From assembly GCA_902778115.1 (NCBI GenBank), contig CACYWG010000002.1, forward strand, positions 124,001 to 188,000: a stretch of 64,000 nt of DNA. The letters run 5' to 3'. The position numbers were made by a program, and so were the translations under genes. This DNA is from Oscillospiraceae bacterium (GTDB lineage Bacteria > Bacillota > Clostridia > Oscillospirales > Oscillospiraceae). Position 1 is the first letter of the stretch; the number at the start of each line of letters is the position of its first letter. Under the pieces are notes generated by a model. That model was not told the DNA's origin. It ran no database searches and saw only the letters and a list, made by a program, of their open reading frames with translations. Shown one piece after another: positions 24,126-31,769 of the stretch.

Positions 24126-24781
24126 AGATAAAGTGTGCGATCTTCGACTTTGACGGAACACTCTTTGATTCCATGTTCATTTGGGATAGTGTCGGTGAAA
24201 TCTATCTCCGTTCCCTTGGAAAAGAGCCAAGGCCATCCATGCGTGAAGATGTCAGAGCATTGAGCCTTTATCAGTCTGCTTGCTACTTCCAGAAAGAATA
24301 TGGCCTGTCTCTTCCTGTAGAGCAAATTATGACAGGCATCAATCAGACCATCGAGCATTTTTATATCCACGAGGTTTTACCGAAGCCAGGTGTTGTCGAT
24401 TTTCTGGAACGTATGAAAAAAGCTGAAATCCCGATGTGTATTGCGACGGCATCTGACCGATACCAAATAGAAGCCGCTCTCAGCAGATGTGGAATGGAAC
24501 ACTATTTTGATGCGATCTTCACTTGCAGTGAGGTTGGACATGGCAAGGATGAGCCTGTCATTTTCCAAAAAGCTATGGATCATTTTAGCTCTGATCGTAG
24601 TACAACCGTTGTATTTGAGGATGCAATCCATGCTGTTCAGACTGCAAAAGCTGATGGATTTACAGTATTAGCTGTATTCGATGATAGTGAAAAACGACAG
24701 GCTGAAATTCATGATCTGGCGGATTGCTATATTACGGATTTTGAACATACAGAGGAATTTTGGCATCTCACTTCTGTTTAA
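24122..24781 (+). CDS. HAD family phosphatase, candidate thiamine-phosphate phosphatase
   Basis: A 219-residue HAD subfamily IA hydrolase. Motif I is DFDGTLFDS at residues 8-16, motif II CIATAS near 98, motif III Lys in HGKDEPVIF near 140 and motif IV VVFEDAIHAV near 163; a helical cap lies between about 18 and 80. The gene overlaps thiE by four bases. Since no thiL is in the operon but thiN is, the likely role (inference) is to dephosphorylate TMP to thiamine, which ThiN then pyrophosphorylates. Acting on HMP phosphate is an alternative. Confidence 0.8.
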   Translation: MKIKCAIFDFDGTLFDSMFIWDSVGEIYLRSLGKEPRPSMREDVRALSLYQSACYFQKEYGLSLPVEQIMTGINQTIEHFYIHEVLPKPGVVDFLERMKKAEIPMCIATASDRYQIEAALSRCGMEHYFDAIFTCSEVGHGKDEPVIFQKAMDHFSSDRSTTVVFEDAIHAVQTAKADGFTVLAVFDDSEKRQAEIHDLADCYITDFEHTEEFWHLTSV

Positions 24782-24815
24782 TTCATAACCCATATTTTAA
24801 GAAGGAGGTAGATGT

Positions 24816-25247
24816 TTGAGAAAACTAACGATTCTGTTTGTGGTTGGTATAACAGCGTGTTTGTTTATAGCTATTTGTGCGATGAGTTTTTATAACTCAC
24901 TTTTTCCTAAGGCTGCTCCAATCAACCCTCCTGGCAAAGAAACAATTGTCTCGATTGGTGTGTCTGCTAACATGATAGATGTGCCTCATTGTGTGGATAA
25001 ATCTCAATACGATGGACTTATTCAAAGTATCCAAAACGCCAAACCTACACGAAGGCAATCCTTAAATGATACACCGACAACCGCAGATTATTATAAAATC
25101 GTAATTCGCACAAACGATAAAGAATACCATTCCTTTATCTACAACAGCGAAGGACAAGCATATGTTGAGATTCCCTATAGCGGTATCTATGAGGTAGATA
25201 TGAGTTTGTTGGAATCTGTGCGTTCATATTGCAATAGTGGAGATTGA
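24816..25247 (+). CDS. Secreted or membrane-anchored small protein, DUF5301-like
   Basis: A 143-residue protein starting at a TTG with a strong AAGGAGG site seven bases upstream. The first 28 residues are a signal/anchor helix (LTILFVVGITACLFIAICAM). The soluble part contains YYKIVIRTNDKEYHSFIYN and YVEIPYSGIYEVD, resembling DUF5301 proteins of unknown function. It is out of place among cytosolic thiamine enzymes and may be a hitch-hiking gene. Confidence 0.6.
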   Translation: MRKLTILFVVGITACLFIAICAMSFYNSLFPKAAPINPPGKETIVSIGVSANMIDVPHCVDKSQYDGLIQSIQNAKPTRRQSLNDTPTTADYYKIVIRTNDKEYHSFIYNSEGQAYVEIPYSGIYEVDMSLLESVRSYCNSGD

Positions 25248-25325
25248 AAAAAACAAGCGGCAGATTGGGGGCACCACCTTATGCCGCTATATAAAACGAT
25301 GCTGAAAAACGAAAGGAGTAAAACT

Positions 25326-26138
25326 ATGAAAATGAAAACAGCATTGACCATTGCAGGAAGTGACTGCAGTGGAGGCGCCGGTATTCAGGCAGACATGAAA
25401 ACAATGACCATGAATGGTGTTTATGCCATGAGTGCAATTACAGCACTGACTGCGCAGAACACAACCGGCGTGAGAGCAATTCAAGAATCAACACCGGATT
25501 TCTTGAAACAACAAATTGATGCGGTATTCGAGGACATCTATCCCGATGCCGTGAAGATCGGCATGGTAGCATCCAGCGAGCTGATCCGTGTGATTGCGGA
25601 CAGGCTGAGATATTACGATGCAAAGAATGTGGTCATTGACCCTGTGATGGTGGCGACCTCTGGTTCTGCTCTGATGAAAAACGATGCAGTACAGACCCTT
25701 ATCGAAGAATTGCTGCCTCTTGCTATCCTCGTGACACCAAACATCCCAGAAGCCCAGGTTCTCTCTGATCTGACCATTGAAACGAAAGAGAACATGGTGA
25801 CTGCTGCAAAGCAAATCGGAGACAACTATCATTGTGCAGTTTTGCTGAAAGGCGGTCACAGCATCAACGATGCAAACGATCTGCTTTACGCAAACGGAGA
25901 ACTTGTTTGGTTTGAGGGCAAGCGTATTGACAATCCCAACACCCATGGTACAGGATGTACACTTTCCAGTGCCATCGCATCCAATCTTGCCAAGGGATTT
26001 ACTCTCGCTGAATCTGTACAGAGAGCAAAAGATTATATCTCCGGTGCTTTGGCGGCAATGCTTGATTTGGGAAAAGGCTCCGGTCCGATGAACCACCTGT
26101 TTGACCTGAATAGTGATTACATGAAGGAGGCGAAGTGA
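25326..26138 (+). CDS. thiD: Bifunctional HMP / HMP-phosphate kinase
   Basis: A 270-residue ribokinase-fold enzyme that phosphorylates hydroxymethylpyrimidine twice to HMP-PP. Motifs: LTIAGSDCSGGAGIQADMKT near residue 6, ITALTAQNTTGV near 38, IDPVMVATSGSAL near 105, TPNIPEA near 140 and the anion-hole and catalytic Cys in NTHGTGCTLSSAIA near 205. Start at 25326 has GAAAGGAG upstream; the frame opens earlier without a good site. A short inverted repeat (AGCGGCA/TGCCGCT, 25256-25286) lies in the gap before it. It ends one base before tenA. Confidence 0.95.
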   Translation: MKMKTALTIAGSDCSGGAGIQADMKTMTMNGVYAMSAITALTAQNTTGVRAIQESTPDFLKQQIDAVFEDIYPDAVKIGMVASSELIRVIADRLRYYDAKNVVIDPVMVATSGSALMKNDAVQTLIEELLPLAILVTPNIPEAQVLSDLTIETKENMVTAAKQIGDNYHCAVLLKGGHSINDANDLLYANGELVWFEGKRIDNPNTHGTGCTLSSAIASNLAKGFTLAESVQRAKDYISGALAAMLDLGKGSGPMNHLFDLNSDYMKEAK

Positions 26139-26139
26139 T

Positions 26140-26805
26140 ATGACTAATTCTGTATCTTACCGCCTTCATGATGCGGCAGCTTCCATTTGGGAAGCTTGCC
26201 TGAAGCATCCCTTTGTCACCGGCATTGGTGATGGTACGCTTGCCGTAGAGAAGTTCCAGCATTTTATGCTGCAGGACTATCTCTATCTCTTTGACTATGC
26301 CCGTGTTTTTGCTCTGGGGGTAGTCAAAGCACGAGATCCCGAACTGATGCGTATCTTTGCCGCCAATGTGGATGCCATTCTGGGCAGTGAAATGAAGATT
26401 CACCGTGCATACATGAAACGTCTTGGCATTACAGAGGAGCAGGTGTTTGCGGTGAAACCTGCCCTCGATAACCTCTCTTACACCAACTATATGCTATCTG
26501 TTGCAAGCTCCGGTAGTCCCATGGAGATCGTCGCCTCTATTCTCGCCTGCTCCTGGAGCTATGCTGAGATCGGACAGGCGCTTGCCACTATCCCAGGTGC
26601 AGCGGAACACCCTTTCTACGGAGAATGGATTCAGGGCTATTCTTCTGAGGAATATGCTGCTACAAACCAGGCTTTGATTGAACTCATGGATTCTCTGGCG
26701 GCAAATGCCACCGAGGAGCAAATTGCATATCTGACAGAGGTCTTTGTTAACTGCAGCCGTTACGAGCTTGGCTTCTGGGATATGTCTTGGGAAATGTGGA
26801 CATGA
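26140..26805 (+). CDS. tenA: Aminopyrimidine aminohydrolase / thiaminase II
   Basis: A 221-residue helical TenA protein that releases HMP from degraded thiamine (aminomethyl-HMP). Key family residues are visible: acidic residues in FQHFMLQDYLYLFDYARVF near 40-58, the catalytic Cys in LACSWSYAEIG near 132, and the C-terminal Glu/aromatic motif YELGFWDMSWEMW. It supplies pyrimidine to ThiD just upstream. The following ABC gene overlaps by four bases, linking salvage to import. Confidence 0.93.
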   Translation: MTNSVSYRLHDAAASIWEACLKHPFVTGIGDGTLAVEKFQHFMLQDYLYLFDYARVFALGVVKARDPELMRIFAANVDAILGSEMKIHRAYMKRLGITEEQVFAVKPALDNLSYTNYMLSVASSGSPMEIVASILACSWSYAEIGQALATIPGAAEHPFYGEWIQGYSSEEYAATNQALIELMDSLAANATEEQIAYLTEVFVNCSRYELGFWDMSWEMWT

Positions 26806-27563
26806 GTATTCTGAGTTTTGACAACGTTTCCTACCAGTACCCCAGCGAGGATTTTGATATCATCGACCGGCTTTCCCTTTCGGTAGAACCGGGTTCCTTT
26901 CACTGTATCATCGGCATCAGCGGCTGCGGCAAGAGCACCATTTTCCGCATGACCAATGGTCTGCTGCAACCAAAGACCGGCAACATCTGTGTCAACGGGA
27001 ATCCCATCACAGGGCAAAACCACTATTGTGGCTATATGCCCCAAAAGGATATGTTGTTCCCATGGAAAACAATCGGTGAAAATCTGGCACTTCCATTGGA
27101 AATCCAGCGAAAATATTCAAAGGCAGAGCAACGGGAACTGATCGATGCAGCTTTAGCAGATGTGGGTTTGGACGGCTGCAGAGATAAGCGTCCGGACGAA
27201 CTCTCTGGTGGTATGCGCCAGCGAGCCGCATTTGCCCGCACTATGCTCACCGGCAGTGACCTGCTGTTGTTGGACGAGCCTTTTTCTGCACTGGACTTCC
27301 TGACTCGTATTTCCATGCAGGAGTGGCTTCTGGATCAGTGGCAGCGCCATAAGAAAACAATCCTGTTCATCACCCACGATGTGGAAGAAGCTGTATTCCT
27401 GTCCTCCAGTGTGCTGGTAGTTGAAGAAACACCGATCCACTCGTTACGGGAGATTCCTGTTCCGATGAAATATCCACGCACCCGGCAGGACTTAACTCGC
27501 CCAGAAATCGTGGAACTGCGGGAGCAGTTGGTGGACATGCTGAGAAAGCAGGTGGTCGTATGA
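26802..27563 (+). CDS. thiZ: ABC transporter ATPase for thiamine pyrimidine precursor
   Basis: A 253-residue ATPase with Walker A GISGCGKST near residue 38, Q-loop YMPQKDMLFPW near 77, signature LSGGMRQR near 130, Walker B LLLLDEP near 151 and the H-loop FITHD near 190. It belongs to the nitrate/taurine-type group. Its partners are the adjacent permease and THI5/NMT1-like binding protein, so it should power uptake of HMP or formylaminopyrimidine. The symbol rests on operon context. The ATG at 26802 overlaps the tenA stop. Confidence 0.85.
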   Translation: MSILSFDNVSYQYPSEDFDIIDRLSLSVEPGSFHCIIGISGCGKSTIFRMTNGLLQPKTGNICVNGNPITGQNHYCGYMPQKDMLFPWKTIGENLALPLEIQRKYSKAEQRELIDAALADVGLDGCRDKRPDELSGGMRQRAAFARTMLTGSDLLLLDEPFSALDFLTRISMQEWLLDQWQRHKKTILFITHDVEEAVFLSSSVLVVEETPIHSLREIPVPMKYPRTRQDLTRPEIVELREQLVDMLRKQVVV

Positions 27564-28315
27564 AAAAAGCCTGCAAGGGCAATCTGCCCACACTGATCTT
27601 TCTGTTTTCCCTTCTGATGCTGTGGCAGCTTGGGGCGATGAAGGTCAATGCCGCCTATATTCTGCCTACTCCTATTCAGATACTTAAAAAGCTATGGGAA
27701 CTGCGCATCGTGTTGTTTACCGTACATCTTCCCGCTACCATGCTGGTCACACTTGTGGGATTGCTTATCTCGCTGGTGCTTGGCCTGGGCCTTGCTGTGC
27801 TGATGGATGCCAGTCCGTTTTTCCGGAAAGCCGTGTATCCGATTGTTGTGGCATCCCAGACGATCCCGACCACTGCCATTGCGCCGTTATTTGTGCTTTG
27901 GTTTGGCTACGGTATTTGGAGCAAGGTGCTGGTGACGGTACTCATCACATTTTTCCCCATCACCATCACGGTGTATGATGGTTTGCAATCTGCAAAAGTG
28001 GAAATGGCGGAACTGCTGCTGACTTACGGCGCAACAAAATGGGACATATTTTTCAAAATCAAAGTTCCTTGTACACTTCCATACTTTTTCTCCGCCATCA
28101 AAATGGCCATACCTATGAGCATCATTGGTGCTGCCATCGGTGAATGGCTGGGTGCACAAAGTGGTCTGGGTTATTTCTCACGGCGAATGATGACGCAGTT
28201 GGATGGCGCAGGTGTCTTTGCGCCTATCGTACTGCTTTCTGCAGTTGCGATGCTGGCTGTGGCGATTGTGGCACTGTTGGAGAAAAAAGTGGTTCGTTGG
28301 CGGGGAGAATTCTAA
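27560..28315 (+). CDS. thiX: ABC transporter permease for thiamine pyrimidine precursor
   Basis: A 251-residue inner-membrane permease with about six helices and the BPD-type EAA loop (AELLLTYGATKWDIFFKIKV near residue 150-170) that contacts the ATPase. ATGA overlap joins it to the ATPase gene. Together with the lipoprotein that follows it forms an HMP/formylaminopyrimidine-type importer; naming follows B. subtilis-type ThiXYZ and is by context. Confidence 0.85.
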   Translation: MKKACKGNLPTLIFLFSLLMLWQLGAMKVNAAYILPTPIQILKKLWELRIVLFTVHLPATMLVTLVGLLISLVLGLGLAVLMDASPFFRKAVYPIVVASQTIPTTAIAPLFVLWFGYGIWSKVLVTVLITFFPITITVYDGLQSAKVEMAELLLTYGATKWDIFFKIKVPCTLPYFFSAIKMAIPMSIIGAAIGEWLGAQSGLGYFSRRMMTQLDGAGVFAPIVLLSAVAMLAVAIVALLEKKVVRWRGEF

Positions 28316-28327
28316 AGAGAGGTTATC

Positions 28328-29326
28328 ATGATGAAGCGTATATTATCTATTCTATTGGTTTGTGTGCTTCTGCTTTGCGGATGCAGTACAAATAATAACA
28401 ACGGAAATTCTAACGAATTAAAAGAACTCGACGTAGTGCTGGACTGGTATCCCAACGCTCTGCACGCCTTTATGTATGTGGCCATTGAGAAGGGATACTA
28501 TGAAGAAGAGGGATTGAAGGTGAACATCCAGTTCCCCTCCAACTCTAATGATGCCATTTCTCTTGTTGCTGCCGGACAGGCGGACATTGGCCTGTACTAT
28601 CAGCAGGATGTTATTCAGGCCCGCACAAAGCAGAATGTTCCTGTGAAGTCTATTGGTGCTGTAGTACAGGGACCGCTGAATATTGTGCTGTCTCTGAAGG
28701 AAAAGAATATTACCACCGCCGAGGATCTGGTTGGCAAGACCATTGGTTACGCCGGTACAGAGCTGTCCGAGGCGCTGATCCGAAGTGTCATGAATTATGT
28801 AGGTGCTGACTATAGTGATGTGACCATGATTGATGTCGGCTTTGATCTGATGAGTTCTATGACTACTGGAAATGTGGATGCCACCATCGGCTGTCTCGTC
28901 AACCATGAGGTTCCCCAGATGGAGGAGGAAGGCTTCTCCGTGAACTGGTTCGATCTGGACGAATATGGTGTACCTACCTATTATGAAGGTGTGTTCCTGG
29001 CTAATGACAATGCGATCGAAAATGACAGCGAAACCCTCAAAGCTTTTCTGCGGGCATCTGCAAAGGGCTTTGCAGATATGAAAGCAAATCCAGAAGAAGC
29101 GCTGCAGATCCTGCTTACTAACCAGAACGAAGAAAACTTCCCTCTGTCCGAGACAGTGGAACGGAAGAGCGTGGAAGTTCTACTTCCCATGATGGAAACC
29201 GCAGACGCTGCCTTCCTGTCCCAGTCTGATGAATGCTGGCAGGAAAACATTGACTGGATGCTGGAACAGGGCCTCATTTCTGAAACGGTCGCTCTGGATG
29301 AAGTTCGCATCAATCTGGGGTACTAA
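28328..29326 (+). CDS. thiY: THI5/NMT1-like substrate-binding lipoprotein
   Basis: A 332-residue lipoprotein: signal peptide with lipobox LLCGCS, an Asn-rich linker, then a periplasmic-binding fold of the NMT1/THI5 type. The hallmark DVVLDWYPNALHAFMYVAIE near residue 36 and AGQADIGLYYQQD near 85 are typical of proteins binding HMP or N-formyl aminopyrimidine. Two adjacent ATGs (28328 and 28331) are possible; AGAGG stands just upstream. It is followed after two bases by thiN. Confidence 0.9.
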   Translation: MMKRILSILLVCVLLLCGCSTNNNNGNSNELKELDVVLDWYPNALHAFMYVAIEKGYYEEEGLKVNIQFPSNSNDAISLVAAGQADIGLYYQQDVIQARTKQNVPVKSIGAVVQGPLNIVLSLKEKNITTAEDLVGKTIGYAGTELSEALIRSVMNYVGADYSDVTMIDVGFDLMSSMTTGNVDATIGCLVNHEVPQMEEEGFSVNWFDLDEYGVPTYYEGVFLANDNAIENDSETLKAFLRASAKGFADMKANPEEALQILLTNQNEENFPLSETVERKSVEVLLPMMETADAAFLSQSDECWQENIDWMLEQGLISETVALDEVRINLGY

Positions 29327-29328
29327 TA

Positions 29329-29952
29329 ATGGAGCGTTGCGTCATTGTAGGCGGTGCGGACATAAACAATTACGGCTTCATCCGTGAAAAACTATGTGCA
29401 GATGACTATGTAGTTTTCTGTGATAGCGGTTTGAAGCATTTGGAGCAACTGCAAGCAAAGCCGAGTCTAATCGTCGGTGATTTCGATTCCCATGAGAATC
29501 CCCACCTTGATGTGGAAACCATCGTCCTTCCGTGTGAAAAGGATGATACCGATACCGTCTATGCCGTAAAAGAAGCCATTAACAGAGGGTTCGATTGTTT
29601 TCTTTTGATCGGTGTTGTTGGAGCAAGACTTGACCACACTCTTGGTAATGTCTCTATCTTGCTGTACCTCGATTCGCTCGGTAAGAAAGCTACAATCGTT
29701 GACGATTACTCGGAAATGGAGATCGTCTCTAACGAGCCAGTTTACGTCTGCGATCAGTATGCGTTCTTCTCTTTGCTGAATATATCCGGCATTGCCAAAG
29801 GCATCACCATTGAGAACGCAAAATATCCTCTTAATAATGCCGAGATCACCTGCGAGTATCAGTATGGTGTGAGTAATGAGGTAACACCGGGAAAGAACGC
29901 AAAGATCACGGTCAAAGAAGGAAAACTGCTCCTTATAAAAGACAGAGTATAA
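29329..29952 (+). CDS. thiN: Thiamine pyrophosphokinase
   Basis: A 207-residue enzyme that turns thiamine into TPP with ATP. Motifs: the N-terminal CVIVGGADI, CDSGL near 31, IVGDFDS near 48 (metal/ATP binding), EKDDTDTVYAV near 69, and GARLDHTLGN near 98, with a C-terminal beta domain (FSLLNISGIAKGITIENAKYPL). It closes the operon, and a terminator follows. Its presence with a phosphatase rather than thiL implies TPP is made from free thiamine here. Confidence 0.95.
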   Translation: MERCVIVGGADINNYGFIREKLCADDYVVFCDSGLKHLEQLQAKPSLIVGDFDSHENPHLDVETIVLPCEKDDTDTVYAVKEAINRGFDCFLLIGVVGARLDHTLGNVSILLYLDSLGKKATIVDDYSEMEIVSNEPVYVCDQYAFFSLLNISGIAKGITIENAKYPLNNAEITCEYQYGVSNEVTPGKNAKITVKEGKLLLIKDRV

Positions 29953-29956
29953 AATC

Positions 29957-29990
29957 AAGGTGTCGCTTTTGTGTGAAGCGACACCTTTCT
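29957..29990 (+). terminator. Terminator of the thiamine operon
   Basis: AAGGTGTCGCTT pairs perfectly with AAGCGACACCTT around a seven-base loop, followed by TCTGTT. T-run is weak but the stem is strong. Confidence 0.75.
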
Positions 29991-29991
29991 G

Positions 29992-30087
29992 TTATTTATT
30001 CAGTTCTTTGCGTTTTGCCCGTCTAACACGGTTGATATGCCGTTCGAAATCACCGTTGGAGATAAGTTCAGCTATGGGAAAGGTATT
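29992..30087 (-). pseudogene. Possible fragment of a MocR/PdxR-type regulator
   Basis: Thirty-one codons reading FPIAELISNGDFERHI, NRVRRAKRKELNK then stop. The pattern G-x-F-E-R-H-I-x-R-x-R is typical of the aminotransferase domain of MocR-family regulators, which normally continues for about 90 more residues. No upstream part is found, so this would be a gene scar at the cargo edge. The match is short and could be chance. Confidence 0.4.
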
Positions 30088-30190
30088 ATGGTTTCTCGTA
30101 ATTGCGTCCATATTAATCAATAGCATTTCTTTGTTTATGAAAAACGATAGATAAATACAAAAAGCCATGGTGTAAGTAGAAAAAATTATG

Positions 30191-30299
30191 AACTCCACTT
30201 CTGACCAACTTGGACAGAAGTGGAGTTTTTAACTTCCAACCGACTTGGTCGGAGGTGCGATTTGAAAATTCTGTCCAACTTGGGCAGAATTATTTTTTT
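30191..30299. repeat. Right palindrome cluster (three hairpins with CAACTTGG centre)
   Basis: Hairpin A: AACTCCACTTCTG (30191-30203) with CAGAAGTGGAGTT (30215-30227), loop ACCAACTTGGA, then T5. Hairpin B: ACTTCC (30232-30237) with GGAGGT (30251-30256) around CCGACTTGGTC. Hairpin C: AATTCTG (30267-30273) with CAGAATT (30285-30291), loop TCCAACTTGGG, then T7. A and C could terminate transcription. Centre and arms match the left cluster at 21400-21514. Confidence 0.7.
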
Positions 30300-30339
30300 G
30301 AATTTTTTCTTGAAACGCTTCTAAAAATGCCTTTCTCGG

Positions 30340-30523
30340 CGGCTACCACTGGGAGAGATTTTTTCTGAGAGCACTCCCCAAAATACCCATTCCATCGGCT
30401 ACCACTTGGAGAAACATTTTGAAAAATTGCAGACGAAGCACGCATAAAAAGCTTGGTTTCCCCGGCTACCATTTGAGAAGGACTATGGACAAAAAGCCTT
30501 TCTCACCGGCTACCATGTGGGAG
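30340..30523. repeat. Four irregularly spaced CGGCTACCA repeats
   Basis: Copies start at 30340, 30396, 30463 and 30507 (consensus CGGCTACCAYTTGGAGA). Each is preceded by a pyrimidine run (TTTCTC, TTCC) and followed by GGAGA or GAGAA, so each can form a short hairpin exposing CGGCTACCA. Spacing is 56, 67 and 44 bases, so it is not a CRISPR array. Confidence 0.7.
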
Positions 30524-30527
30524 ATAA

Positions 30528-30766
30528 ATAACCATCCATTTAAGTTGTGACACAAAACGCCCTGAAAAAACGGTTCAAAAAAATATGTTAAGTAGGGTGC
30601 GAATTTGAAAGTTTCTTCTGGAGGTATATAAGAGGTTTTTCAAAATCTTTTCCAAAACCCGTTGATAATTCGCCCCTAAATGTCCTAACCAGTAGAGGGA
30701 TCTTTTTCTGATCCCGTTGAAAAACGCTCTTTGAAATTCCGAATATAGCGAGAAGCATTCGCAATC
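30528..30766. other. AT-rich stretch without identified feature
   Basis: Between the CGGCTACCA repeats and the promoter at 30767 there are short open frames on the minus strand without ribosome sites or recognisable sequence. I see nothing supportable here. Confidence 0.4.
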
Positions 30767-30795
30767 TTGACGAATCAGTGATGTATCTGTATAAT
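30767..30795 (+). promoter_or_regulatory. Strong promoter with no gene immediately downstream
   Basis: TTGACG (30767-30772), 17-base spacer, TATAAT (30790-30795). No ribosome site or open frame follows; the transcript would be the structured RNA at 30802-31050. Confidence 0.8.
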
Positions 30796-30801
30796 GGTGG
30801 C

Positions 30802-31050
30802 ACAGCGGTAAGCCGCTACATAAACAACTGAATACCAATGTTCCACCATAGGTCGGTTTCATCCGACACGGTATCGGTACACCGGAAGTGCCGAACTGCT
30901 CCACCACGCCGTTGGTTCTGTTGGCGGGAGCTGTATGAAGCAGAACCCGACTTTGAATTTTCAGAGCCGATTACATAGAACATCACTTTGAAGCGAGAGC
31001 TATGCTCCCGCCGATTTCTGATGCTCTGTGTAATCGGCTCTTTTTGTTTT
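30802..31050 (+). ncRNA. Candidate structured noncoding RNA next to oriT
   Basis: About 245 bases between a near-consensus promoter and a strong terminator. Stems: AGCGG/CCGCT (30804-30817), GTCGG/CCGAC near 30853-30868, CGGT/ACCG near 30871-30886, and a long 3' hairpin AGAGCCGATTACA (30963-30975) with TGTAATCGGCTCT (31029-31041) followed by TTTTTGTTTTT; inside it CATCA/TGATG and AGC/GCT form a second tier. No coding sequence is evident. It may regulate mobilisation or copy state, but that is inference. Confidence 0.6.
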
Positions 31051-31197
31051 TCTCGAAAACATTCAGCCGGTTCTACATCCAAAATTGAATGACCGTCTGA
31101 ATGAGATATGACTTTGCGATGATATGAGCGAAGCAACGCCGGGGTGAGATTCTCGGGCAGGAACAACATTCGGGTAGAACGGCGAAAGCGGTTTTAA

Positions 31198-31262
31198 CCC
31201 TTAGTTTACTAAGGGCGCACTTCTATACGGGTGTGTTCCACACCTCGTATGTGCGCTCTGCG
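31198..31262. other. Probable origin of transfer (oriT), MOBQ type
   Basis: Two nested structures: CCCTTAG/CTAAGGG (31198-31215) and a larger inverted repeat GCGCAC, ATACG, GGTGTG (31215-31235) with CACACC, CGTAT, GTGCGC (31239-31256), loop TTC. Read on the minus strand, AAGTGCGCCCTTAG resembles the nick region of RSF1010-type oriTs (TAAGTGCGCCCT), and the plus strand carries the related GTGCGCTCT. It lies 500 bases upstream of a MobA/MobL relaxase, as expected. Confidence 0.7.
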
Positions 31263-31363
31263 AGGCTGACAGACAACAACTCTGAAGTTGTATCTGTCTC
31301 TCCGTCACTTTGTTCCGAACAAGGGGCTGCACCCCTTGCGCTGCTATGCAGCTATCCCAGCGC

Positions 31364-31410
31364 CCTTGTGAGTACGAAACGATTTTTCAAATCATTCCGT
31401 ACCCACAAGG
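31364..31410 (+). other. Long imperfect hairpin before the mobilisation genes
   Basis: CCTTGTG, GTACG and GATTT (31364-31385) pair with AAATC, CGTAC and CACAAGG (31389-31410) around TTC. It ends 30 bases before DUF3847, without a T-run. Just upstream, CAAGGGG/CCCCTTG and GCTGC/GCAGC can also pair. A regulatory leader for mob expression is possible. Confidence 0.5.
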
Positions 31411-31440
31411 CTGAAAACACCGACACACAAAGGAGGTTCT

Positions 31441-31767
31441 ATGGAATACACACCTAACCCTGAACTTGAAAAGCTACGAACAGAAAAAGAGCAAAACGAA
31501 AAGAAGGTCGAACAGCTTGACCACAGAATCCAGCGTTTGGAAAACCGCATCAAGTATTACCAGGATGGCGAGCGCAAACGCCGCACTCACAGACTTTGTA
31601 CCATTGCAGGAACCTTGGAAAGCATCGCACCGGAGATCAAGGAGCTGGACAGCACCGAGGTGATGGAGCTGCTGGAATATGTCTTTCACAAGGAAGATGT
31701 TCAGAGGGCGGTTCAACGCATGAAGAACGCCCACGATTTAAGAAACCGCAAAGCAAAGGAGGGGTAA
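31441..31767 (+). CDS. DUF3847 small protein of mobilisation region
   Basis: A 108-residue protein: a coiled-coil N-terminal half (PELEKLRTEKEQNEKKVEQL and on, with an LENRIKYYQDGERKRRTHRL segment) and a short C-terminal region (SIAPEIKELDSTEVMELLEY). This is the DUF3847 pattern found beside MobA/MobL relaxases and may act like MobC to help relaxosome formation (inference). AAAGGAGG precedes the ATG. Its stop is three bases before the relaxase start. Confidence 0.78.
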   Translation: MEYTPNPELEKLRTEKEQNEKKVEQLDHRIQRLENRIKYYQDGERKRRTHRLCTIAGTLESIAPEIKELDSTEVMELLEYVFHKEDVQRAVQRMKNAHDLRNRKAKEG

Positions 31768-31769
31768 GT

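Noticed and set aside
30340..30523. CRISPR array
   Set aside because: Only four repeats, spacing 44-67 bases, imperfect copies and no cas genes in the window.
30575..30907. Minus-strand 110-codon open frame
   Set aside because: Overlaps the promoter and start of the candidate noncoding RNA, with no ribosome site or known motif.
31596..31769. Relaxase start far upstream inside DUF3847
   Set aside because: The upstream extension is DUF3847 coding sequence read in another frame and does not resemble relaxases.
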